A stretch of DNA of 49,916 nucleotides from Nitrospirota bacterium (GTDB lineage: Bacteria > Nitrospirota > Thermodesulfovibrionia > Thermodesulfovibrionales > Dissulfurispiraceae): the NCBI GenBank assembly GCA_021847795.1, contig JAJZPZ010000006.1, forward strand, positions 1-49,916, read 5' to 3'. A program made the position numbers and the translations under genes. Position 1 is the stretch's first letter, and each line of letters starts with the position of its first letter. Shown here piece by piece: positions 43,612 to 49,916 of this stretch. Under the pieces are notes generated by a model. The model saw nothing but the letters and a program-made list of their open reading frames with translations, was not told the DNA's origin and did no database searches.

Positions 43612-44727
43612 TCATGGTTTTGAATTTGTATCTACAACGACCGTGGGCTCGACAGACATGCCGACCCTCAGCACGTGTCCTGAATCAGTGTCTTTGTCCA
43701 GGAGTATCTTCACCGGCACCCTCTGCACTATTTTCACAAAATTGCCCGTAGCGTTTTCAGGGGGGAAAAGAGAAAACGCCGATCCCGTGCCTGCCATTAT
43801 GCTGTCTACCTTGCCGGTGAATTTCTTGCCGGGGTAGGTGTCGACCCGTATCTCAACGCCCTGCCCTGACCTGATCTTTTTCAGTTGCGTTTCTTTGTAG
43901 TTTGCAACGACCCAGATATCGCCGAGGGTGGTAAGGGCCATGAGAGGCTGGCCCGCCTGTATCTGGTTGCCCCTTTCCACGGATTTCTTGGTAACATAGC
44001 CTTCCGCAGGCGCATAAATCTTCGTGTACCCGGCATTCAGCTCCGCCGCTTCAAGCCGCGCGGCCCTCTGCTTTATGGCTGACTGCTGGGAAAGGCCGGC
44101 AGACTCAGCCTGCCTGATCACCGCCTTCTGCGCTTCAACCGCTGTTTCGGCCTGTTTCACCTGCTCTCCCGCAGCTTTTACCCGTGCAAGAACAACGTCA
44201 TAAGCGGTCTTCGTCTTTTCGTACTTCTCCCGGGAAATCGCATCCTTCCGGAAGAGCGCTTCAGCCCTCTTTGCGTCCCTTTCCGCCTGGCGCGCATCGG
44301 CATCCTGGAGCTCAAGATTAGCCCGCGCAGCTTCAACACCGGCCTTCAGCTCTGCCAGCCGCTTCTTTGCGGTCTCCACCCTTGCTTCATCCTCGGACAG
44401 CTTTGCCTGTTCCTCGCCCAGCGCTGATGCCGCATCTTTTACGCTCACGTCATAGTCAACGGGATCTATCTCAACCAGCAGATCACCTTTTTTCACATGC
44501 TGGTTGTCATCCACATATACCGCTTTTACCGTGCCCTGCACTTTTGCGGCAATCGTATGCACCCTGCCGTCGATAAAAGCGTCGTCAGTCGAGATATGGG
44601 TAGCCTTATATCCCAGGTAAAAATAGAGCGCCATTGCCCCGACCACTGCAACAACGGCGAAAATAACGGCAGCGATCTTTTTCTTGCTGTTTTTCTCTCC
44701 GTTATTTTCCGTCTTAGACTCTTCCAT
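43612..44727 (-). CDS. emrA: HlyD-family periplasmic adaptor (EmrA type)
   Basis: The 371-residue membrane-fusion protein has one N-terminal membrane segment (about residues 17-38), the lipoyl half-motif (STDDAFIDGRVHTIAAKVQG and VDDNQHVKKGDLLVEIDP), a long coiled-coil hairpin (about 95-215) and the second lipoyl and barrel part (YAPAEGYVTKKSVERGNQIQ, EIRVDTYPGKKF). This is the EmrA arrangement, linking the MFS pump to a TolC channel. GGAGGAG lies 6 bases before the ATG. TolC lies 123 bases upstream. Confidence 0.92.
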   Translation of the reverse strand: MEESKTENNGEKNSKKKIAAVIFAVVAVVGAMALYFYLGYKATHISTDDAFIDGRVHTIAAKVQGTVKAVYVDDNQHVKKGDLLVEIDPVDYDVSVKDAASALGEEQAKLSEDEARVETAKKRLAELKAGVEAARANLELQDADARQAERDAKRAEALFRKDAISREKYEKTKTAYDVVLARVKAAGEQVKQAETAVEAQKAVIRQAESAGLSQQSAIKQRAARLEAAELNAGYTKIYAPAEGYVTKKSVERGNQIQAGQPLMALTTLGDIWVVANYKETQLKKIRSGQGVEIRVDTYPGKKFTGKVDSIMAGTGSAFSLFPPENATGNFVKIVQRVPVKILLDKDTDSGHVLRVGMSVEPTVVVDTNSKP

Positions 44728-44850
44728 GGCTCTCCTCCATCAACTTTTTCGTTTTCTTTTTTGATGCAAACCCGGAGACGGTTTTTTAAATTCCGTCGCC
44801 CTTTCTCCTGCACCTCTGAGTTCTATGTGGTTTAAATTCCTCTTTCATCG

Positions 44851-46224
44851 TCATTTCCCGCCCATTGCCCTTTCCAGGCTTGACTGCGCGACTTTGTAGT
44901 CGGAGAGGGCCTGTATATATGCCGTTTTCGCATTGCTGTATGCGACCTGCGCATCAGTCACCTCAATAGGGCTCCCAACGCCTGCTGCATACCTGCCGTT
45001 TGCAATTTCGAGATTCTCCGTTGCCTGCCTGACAGCCAGTTCGGATGTAGGCACCCTGTTTTCGGCCTCCTGCAGGTTCAGGTAGGACTGCTGCACATCG
45101 AGCAGCACATTCTGCCTGAGGAGTTCCTCATTTGCCCTGACGACATCAAGGTTCGACTTTGCCTCCCCGACCTGGTGCTTTGTCAGGAACCCGCTGAAGA
45201 CCGGCATGGATACGGTTGCACCCACGTTCCAGCCTTCATTAAGGGGAAATTTCGACCCGCCCCAGTTGTAAGCGGCATCCCCTGTTACGGTCGGGTAATA
45301 GTTTTTCTTTGCCAGTTCCACAGTCTGCTCCGAGACCTTCCTCCGCGCAGCGAGCGCCTGGATGTCGGGCCTGTTGCTGAATGCCTTTGCGAGCGCGGCG
45401 TCAAAGGTCATGCCGTATTTCCTGAATGCAAGGTCGTCTACAATCGTGTAATCAGGGGCATCGGGCACGCCTATGGCATTGTTCAGGTTCACTGCGGCTA
45501 TTTTCACCGCGTTGCCGGCCCTGATCAGGTTCAGCTTCGCATTGCTCAGATCGACTTCCGCCTTTGTGACATCGAACCGCGGCTTTGTGCCCACCTCATA
45601 AAATCCTTTTGCCTGCTCAAGGTGCTGCTCAAACTGCCCCACTGTTTCGGCAGCGACGTCCCTGTTCTTTTTTGCCTGCAGCAACGAGTAATAGGCCTGT
45701 TTGACATTGAAAACGATCTGTTCCGTTACGTTTTCGAGGTCAGAGCGGGTGGCATCCACATTGAACCGCTGGATACTGACCTGGGTCGAGGTCTTCCCGA
45801 AGTCGTAGATATTCTGCGTCAATTGGGCGCTGCTCGTATATTGATCGAAGGAGCCGCCGCCTGCAGAACCCGATAGTCCGCCTACAGGAGAAATCCTGGA
45901 GTACCCGCCTGATACCGACACCTGCGGAAAGTAGTTGGCCTGGGCCTGTCCGACCCTGCTCCGGGCCGCGTCCACCGTATTCATGGCCGCGATGATATTG
46001 GGCTGCCGCTTTTGCGCTATATCAATGCATTGGGCCAGGCTGAGCGTTTCGCCTTTCTTTATGATCCCCTCGTCCGGCGTTTTTGACACGCCTGCGGCCT
46101 TGGGAAGCCCCTTGCCCGGATTCACAGGAGAAGAATCCTGGGCGCCGGAAACCCCACCCGACAATTGAAAAATCACCAAAGCCGTTACTCCCCAAAATGC
46201 CGCCATACGCATAGATTTCATCAT
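44851..46224 (-). CDS. tolC: TolC family outer-membrane efflux protein
   Basis: The 457-residue protein has a signal peptide (about 28 residues) and the two-fold repeated TolC layout of long helices with barrel strands. Family features are LAQCIDIAQKRQPNIIAAMN near residues 64-83, ITEQIVFNVKQAYYSLLQ, KAEVDLSNAKLNL and, in the second repeat, QQSYLNLQEAENR and EVTDAQVAYSNAKTAYIQA. It sits between the MacB-type ABC transporter and EmrAB and may serve both pumps. It is separated from the upstream permease gene by the second structured repeat. Confidence 0.92.
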   Translation of the reverse strand: MMKSMRMAAFWGVTALVIFQLSGGVSGAQDSSPVNPGKGLPKAAGVSKTPDEGIIKKGETLSLAQCIDIAQKRQPNIIAAMNTVDAARSRVGQAQANYFPQVSVSGGYSRISPVGGLSGSAGGGSFDQYTSSAQLTQNIYDFGKTSTQVSIQRFNVDATRSDLENVTEQIVFNVKQAYYSLLQAKKNRDVAAETVGQFEQHLEQAKGFYEVGTKPRFDVTKAEVDLSNAKLNLIRAGNAVKIAAVNLNNAIGVPDAPDYTIVDDLAFRKYGMTFDAALAKAFSNRPDIQALAARRKVSEQTVELAKKNYYPTVTGDAAYNWGGSKFPLNEGWNVGATVSMPVFSGFLTKHQVGEAKSNLDVVRANEELLRQNVLLDVQQSYLNLQEAENRVPTSELAVRQATENLEIANGRYAAGVGSPIEVTDAQVAYSNAKTAYIQALSDYKVAQSSLERAMGGK

Positions 46225-46291
46225 CGTTCCCTTCCTCTTCTATCAAAAGTAATAAATATGAATTTCCAAATTTCAAACATGTGCAAAAATC

Positions 46292-46463
46292 GGCAGCGGG
46301 ACAGGGTACGGGAAAGGCTTTCCGGCGATACCCTGAAGTATTCGCTAACCAGGTCTCTAGCCTTCCTGGGAGGCCTACTTCTCTTCTTCAGAAAGACAAT
46401 CGTCGCCAAGCTGTAATAATCTCATCGCGTTGGAAAGGCTTTCCTGTGCCCTGTCCCGTTGCC
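46292..46463. repeat. 172-bp structured element (family B), copy 2
   Basis: It has exactly the same length as copy 1 and about 75 percent visible identity. The arms 46292-46316 and 46439-46463 pair over 25 bases with three G-U wobbles on the plus strand. Two pairs differ from copy 1 by compensatory changes (GC to AU and AU to GC). The centre shares ACCCTGAAGTATT, CTTCTC, AATCGTCGCCAAG and TAATAATCTC-like segments. It lies between tolC and the MacB permease gene. Confidence 0.8.
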
Positions 46464-46522
46464 GCCCACATCTCAATTTCTCCACCCCATTTATCTTCGT
46501 CTTTTTTGGAGATTTGTCTTTC

Positions 46523-47752
46523 TCATTCGTACCTCAACGCCTCTATGGGGTCGAGGAGTGACGCCTTGTGGGCCGGGTAGTACCCGAAAAATATCCCGGT
46601 CAGTCCCGAAAAGCTGAAGGACATCAGTATTGACGCTGCCGAGACAATGGTGGGCCAGCCCGCAAGCATCGAGAGCACCTGTGAGCCGGTTATCCCGATA
46701 ATGATCCCGAATATACCGCCGATGAGCGAGAGGATCAGCGCCTCGATGATAAACTGCAGCCTTATGTCCCATGTCTTTGCGCCTATGGCCATGCGTATAC
46801 CTATCTCCCTTGTCCTTTCGGTAACGGAAACGAGCATGATATTCATGATCCCGATTCCCCCGACAAGGAGAGAGACCGAGGCGATGGCGCCCAGGAGCAG
46901 GGTCATCACCTTTGTGGATTGCTCCGCTGCCTGCATCATCTGCGTAAGGTTCCTCACCGAGAAATCATCGTCCTGTTTCTGCCCGATGTGGTGCCTCTGC
47001 CTGAGCAGTTCCGTTATCTGTTTCTCCGCCGGCAAGAGATCGTCGGCCCCCTTTGCCTTCACCATAATGATTCTCACCATTCCAGGAAAGGAGGCGCCGA
47101 AAAGCTTTTTCTGCGCCGTTGTCACCGGGATATAAATAGTATCGTCCTGGTCCTGCCCGTTGGGCGACTGCCCCTTTTCACCGAGCACCCCGATAACGGT
47201 AAAGGGGACGTTCTTTATCCTTATGTTCTGCCCTACCGGGTTTACGCTGCCGAAGAGGTTTTCCACAACCGTCTGCCCCAGGAGGGCCACTTTCGAGGCG
47301 CTTCTGACATCCTCGGCGGTAAAGGACCTTCCGGCGGAAAGGGCCCAATCCCTGACCTCCAGCATGTTGGGGGTGGTCCCTACAACTCCTGTAGACCAGT
47401 TCAGGCTGCCGTAGATGATCTGTGCAACGCCATTGTGGATAGGGGCCACACTCTGCACTGCCGGGCACTCCTTCGGGATCGCCTCCGCATCAGCCATGGA
47501 GAGCGTGGGCTGGGTCCCCATTCCCATCCGCACGCCGCCTGAGGTAGTGGCGCCGGGGAGTATGATCATCAGGTTGCTCCCCATGCTCGATATCTGCGCG
47601 GAGATCCTCTGCCGCGCGCCGGAGCCCACTGCAAGCATGGCAATGACCGCGCCGACACCGATGACGATCCCGAGCATGGTGAGGCCCGACCGCATCTTGT
47701 TGACTTTCAGGGACCGAAGTGAAATCTTTATTGTCGAAGGGATATTAATCAT
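46523..47752 (-). CDS. MacB-type ABC transporter permease
   Basis: The 409-residue protein has an N-terminal membrane segment (about residues 20-42), a large periplasmic domain (about 45-280; MacB core) and three C-terminal membrane segments of the FtsX type, with LLVGGIGIMNIMLVSVTERT and REIGIRMAIGAK. In MacB of Escherichia coli the ATPase and permease are fused; here the ATPase is a separate gene (47900-48592) upstream on the same strand. It exports substrates from the periplasm through MacA and TolC. Confidence 0.92.
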   Translation of the reverse strand: MINIPSTIKISLRSLKVNKMRSGLTMLGIVIGVGAVIAMLAVGSGARQRISAQISSMGSNLMIILPGATTSGGVRMGMGTQPTLSMADAEAIPKECPAVQSVAPIHNGVAQIIYGSLNWSTGVVGTTPNMLEVRDWALSAGRSFTAEDVRSASKVALLGQTVVENLFGSVNPVGQNIRIKNVPFTVIGVLGEKGQSPNGQDQDDTIYIPVTTAQKKLFGASFPGMVRIIMVKAKGADDLLPAEKQITELLRQRHHIGQKQDDDFSVRNLTQMMQAAEQSTKVMTLLLGAIASVSLLVGGIGIMNIMLVSVTERTREIGIRMAIGAKTWDIRLQFIIEALILSLIGGIFGIIIGITGSQVLSMLAGWPTIVSAASILMSFSFSGLTGIFFGYYPAHKASLLDPIEALRYE

Positions 47753-47757
47753 AAACC

Positions 47758-47898
47758 ACCCTCAAAATTCCAAACTCTAAGCGCCGAATTCCAAACAAAT
47801 TCCAAATCCGAAACACGAATGTCCGGAACTGTTTTGAATTTAGGTCATTTGAGTTTTGAATTTGTTTAGGATTTAGAGTTTCGGATTTAGTATTTCTT
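47758..47898. repeat. Interspersed AT-rich repeat (family A), copy 6
   Basis: Blocks AATTCCAAACTCTAAGC and CCAAATCCGAAACACGAATG, a centre CGGAACTGTTTTGAATTTAG and complementary TTTGTTTAGGATTTAGAG blocks show the family layout. It separates the permease gene from the ATPase gene of the same transporter. Confidence 0.85.
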
Positions 47899-47899
47899 C

Positions 47900-48592
47900 T
47901 CATGCCTTTGCCACCCTTTCATCACTGATGACGCGCCCGTCCAGGAATTTTATCACCCGTTTGCTGAATGCCGCGATATCGGGCTCATGGGTCACCAGGA
48001 TCACGGTGATTTTGGATTCCGCATTCAGCTTTACAAAGAGCTCCATGATCTCAACGCTCGTCTTGGTATCAAGGTTCCCTGTCGGCTCATCGGCAAAGAT
48101 GATGGGGGCCTCGTTTACAATGGCCCGAGCAATGGCAACTCTCTGCTGCTGTCCGCCCGAAAGCTGGTTGGTGTAATGGTTCTCCCTGCCTGCAAGCCCG
48201 ACCACCTTCAGCGCTTCAGATGCCCTCTGCCTCCTGTCCTTTGCCGGGACACCGCTGTAGAGCATGGGCAACTCCACATTCTCCAGCGCGGAAGTCCTCC
48301 TGAGCAGATTGAATCCCTGGAACACAAAACCTATTTTCCTGTTCCGGATGTCCGCCAGCTCGTCCCTGTCCAGGCGCCCGACGTCAATCCCTTCGAGCAG
48401 GTATTGCCCGCTGCTGGGTTTGTCCAGGCAGCCCAGGATATTCATAAACGTGGATTTGCCCGAGCCCGACTGCCCCATGATCGCAATGAACTCTCCTTTT
48501 TCCATCGAGAGAGACACGGAACTCAGCGCATGCACCGCAATGTCGCCGAGGCTGTACACTTTTGAAATTTCATGCACTTCAATCAACGCCAT
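47900..48592 (-). CDS. MacB-type ABC transporter ATP-binding protein
   Basis: The 230-residue ATPase has Walker A GQSGSGKST near residue 42, Q-loop VFQGFNLL, signature LSGGQQQRVAIARAI, Walker B IIFADEPTGNLD and H-loop VTHEPD. This is the LolD/MacB class that powers FtsX-type permeases. The ATG at 48592 overlaps nothing and lies one base after the stop codon of the adaptor gene, so the start is preferred over an upstream in-frame one (17 codons further). Its permease partner follows after the family A repeat. Confidence 0.95.
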   Translation of the reverse strand: MALIEVHEISKVYSLGDIAVHALSSVSLSMEKGEFIAIMGQSGSGKSTFMNILGCLDKPSSGQYLLEGIDVGRLDRDELADIRNRKIGFVFQGFNLLRRTSALENVELPMLYSGVPAKDRRQRASEALKVVGLAGRENHYTNQLSGGQQQRVAIARAIVNEAPIIFADEPTGNLDTKTSVEIMELFVKLNAESKITVILVTHEPDIAAFSKRVIKFLDGRVISDERVAKA

Positions 48593-48593
48593 C

Positions 48594-49763
48594 TCAGAAC
48601 ATCCTTGGTCCGGACTTGCCTGCCGCGCCCTTAGTTTTTGCAAGGGATTCCACGATCAACTCCTGTCCCTCTTTAAGATCGCCGGTCAGCAACTCGGTGT
48701 ATGCGCCGTCGCTGATCCCGGTGGACACCTTGACGCGTTTCGGGTTTTTATCTCCCAGGACCCAGACGCTCCTGCCCCTTTCCTTCGGATCAGTCGCCGC
48801 TGCCTTGCGGCTCCCCGGCATACTGAACCTCAGCGCGGCATTGGGTATCCGGAGGATGCCTTCCTTATTCGATATGATGACGGAGAGATTCGCCGTCATA
48901 CCGGGTCTGAGTTTGAGGTCGGAGTTGTCCACTTTGACCACCACGTCATAGGTGACGACATTCTGGACGGTTATCGGCGCGTTCCTGACCTGCGACACCC
49001 TTCCTTTAAAGGTAATATCCGGATAGGCGTCTACCGTAAACTCAACCTGCTGCCCCACGCTGATCCTCCCGATGTCCGCTTCTGCGATGTTGCTGTCTAT
49101 CTGCATCTTGGTAAGGTCCTGGGCAATGGTGAAAAGGGTCGGGGTCTGGAAACTCGCGGCAACGGTCTGCCCCACATCCACATTCCTCGAAACAACGGTC
49201 CCGTTGACAGGGGAGATGATCCGCGTATACCGGAGATTGATCTCAGACGTCCTCAATGCCGCCCCGGCCTGGGCCACCTGTGCCTTTGACGCTCCCACCT
49301 GTGCCTTTGACGTATTGTAGTTCGTCTCTGCAGTGTCCAGATCGCTCCGCGCAATCAGGTTCCTTGCAAAGAGTTCCCTGTTCCTCTCCATGGTCCTTTT
49401 TGCGTCTGCAAGCATGGCCTCGGACTTGTCCAGGTTTGCCTTCGCTGAAAGCAGGTTGGCCTGTGCCTGCGCAACCTGTGCTTCGAAAGTGGCGGGGTCT
49501 ATCAGCGCGATCACCTGCCCTTTTTTGACAGGCGAGTTGAAATCAACATACAGGGTCTTTACCGTGCCCGAAACCTGGGTCCCCACAAGGACGTTCACCA
49601 CCGCATTCACCGCGCCCGTGGCAGTTACCGCCGATTGTATCCTTCCCCTGGTGACCTTTTCCGTCCTGAACTTCGGCTCAGTGTCCCTGTTGCCGAACAG
49701 CGCAAATACAGCCGCTGCAAGGACCACTGTAATCACAATACCGTATATCATCTTCTTTTTCAT
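48594..49763 (-). CDS. macA: MacA-type periplasmic adaptor protein
   Basis: The 389-residue membrane-fusion protein has an N-terminal membrane anchor (MIYGIVITVVLAAAVFALFG), the lipoyl halves (VLVGTQVSGTVKTLYVDFNS and YTRIISPVNGTVVSRNVDVG), a coiled-coil hairpin (about residues 80-150) and the barrel and membrane-proximal parts (VEFTVDAYPDITFKGRVSQV, LRPGMTANLSVIISN). This matches MacA, which links the MacB transporter to TolC and stimulates its ATPase. The stop codon adjoins the ATPase start, so both are coupled. KKKM... at the start is typical. Confidence 0.93.
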   Translation of the reverse strand: MKKKMIYGIVITVVLAAAVFALFGNRDTEPKFRTEKVTRGRIQSAVTATGAVNAVVNVLVGTQVSGTVKTLYVDFNSPVKKGQVIALIDPATFEAQVAQAQANLLSAKANLDKSEAMLADAKRTMERNRELFARNLIARSDLDTAETNYNTSKAQVGASKAQVAQAGAALRTSEINLRYTRIISPVNGTVVSRNVDVGQTVAASFQTPTLFTIAQDLTKMQIDSNIAEADIGRISVGQQVEFTVDAYPDITFKGRVSQVRNAPITVQNVVTYDVVVKVDNSDLKLRPGMTANLSVIISNKEGILRIPNAALRFSMPGSRKAAATDPKERGRSVWVLGDKNPKRVKVSTGISDGAYTELLTGDLKEGQELIVESLAKTKGAAGKSGPRMF

Positions 49764-49831
49764 TGTCCGTTCCTCATCTCCCTTTTACCTGCAAACTTCC
49801 GCCGGTTTCGAGTATGTCCGGCCCGCCTCAT

Positions 49832-49916
49832 TTATTTGTATTCCGCAACCAGGTCGAAACCCATCGCATACATATAGCCTGCACGGGCGCGCCTGAGTTC
49901 GTATTCAGCAATATAA
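49832..49916 (-). CDS. C-terminal end of an unidentified protein (partial)
   Basis: The last 27 residues of a gene that begins beyond the right edge are seen: IAEYELRRARAGYMYAMGFD followed by LVAEYK and a stop. The helical ending before macA on the same strand would fit the end of a TolC-like channel, but the fragment is too short to decide. Confidence 0.4.
   Translation of the reverse strand, partial: YIAEYELRRARAGYMYAMGFDLVAEYK

Overview
The window looks like a chromosomal piece from a Gram-negative bacterium of moderate GC content. Evidence for two membranes is direct: LolA, a TolC-type channel, a PagL-type lipid A deacylase, outer-membrane barrels, lipoproteins with lipoboxes, and MacA/EmrA periplasmic adaptors. 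RNase J as the main RNase, several regulatory c-di-GMP-type proteins, NifX/DUF134 proteins and very dense intergenic palindromic repeats fit an uncultured Nitrospirota (Thermodesulfovibrionia-like) or deltaproteobacterial lineage. The taxonomic placement is inference; no rRNA or tRNA is present to test it.

Layout. Positions 1-5950: the end of an outer-membrane barrel gene, a BepA-like M48 protease and NagA on the minus strand, then a DUF1460 cell-wall amidase-like protein, TsaB and RimI on the plus strand. Positions 5943-20675: a long co-directional minus-strand cluster, transcribed in this order: HD-GYP response regulator, RNase J, histidine kinase, TPR response regulator, UppP, FtsK, LolA, PdxA, an old-yellow-enzyme-type oxidoreductase, RfbA, RfbC, RfbD, RfbB. 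Positions 21173-26748: a more AT-rich island with an AlbA_2/Schlafen-type regulator and a type III restriction-modification system. Positions 26931-30091: a fluoride locus with promoter, fluoride riboswitch, crcB (fluC) and a double-DUF190 protein, followed directly by a second fluoride riboswitch and a dynamin-like GTPase. Positions 30088-30474: a gene graveyard holding a 3' enolase fragment and a decayed HAD gene. Positions 30488-38117: DUF134 and NifX-like proteins, SppA, a cold-shock protein, LemA, a TPM-domain protein and several hypotheticals. Positions 38133-49916: a PAS-GGDEF-EAL protein, a PagL-like enzyme and a minus-strand efflux block (MacA, MacB ATPase, MacB permease, TolC, EmrA, EmrB).

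The most notable points are these. (1) The dynamin-like GTPase is placed behind its own fluoride riboswitch, almost identical to the one in front of crcB, which suggests a membrane-remodelling arm of the fluoride response. (2) A TAAC/AAGT-rich repeat is translated inside genes: it encodes the same peptide in frame in NagA and in the M48 protease, and it appears to supply signal-peptide sequence for two exported proteins. (3) Two 172-bp elements in the efflux block fold into long hairpins with compensatory base changes, as expected for an undescribed structured RNA. (4) A second interspersed repeat family sits between co-transcribed genes, always in the same orientation relative to transcription. 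(5) Remnants of P-type ATPase-like genes, enolase and a HAD protein mark repeated gene decay.
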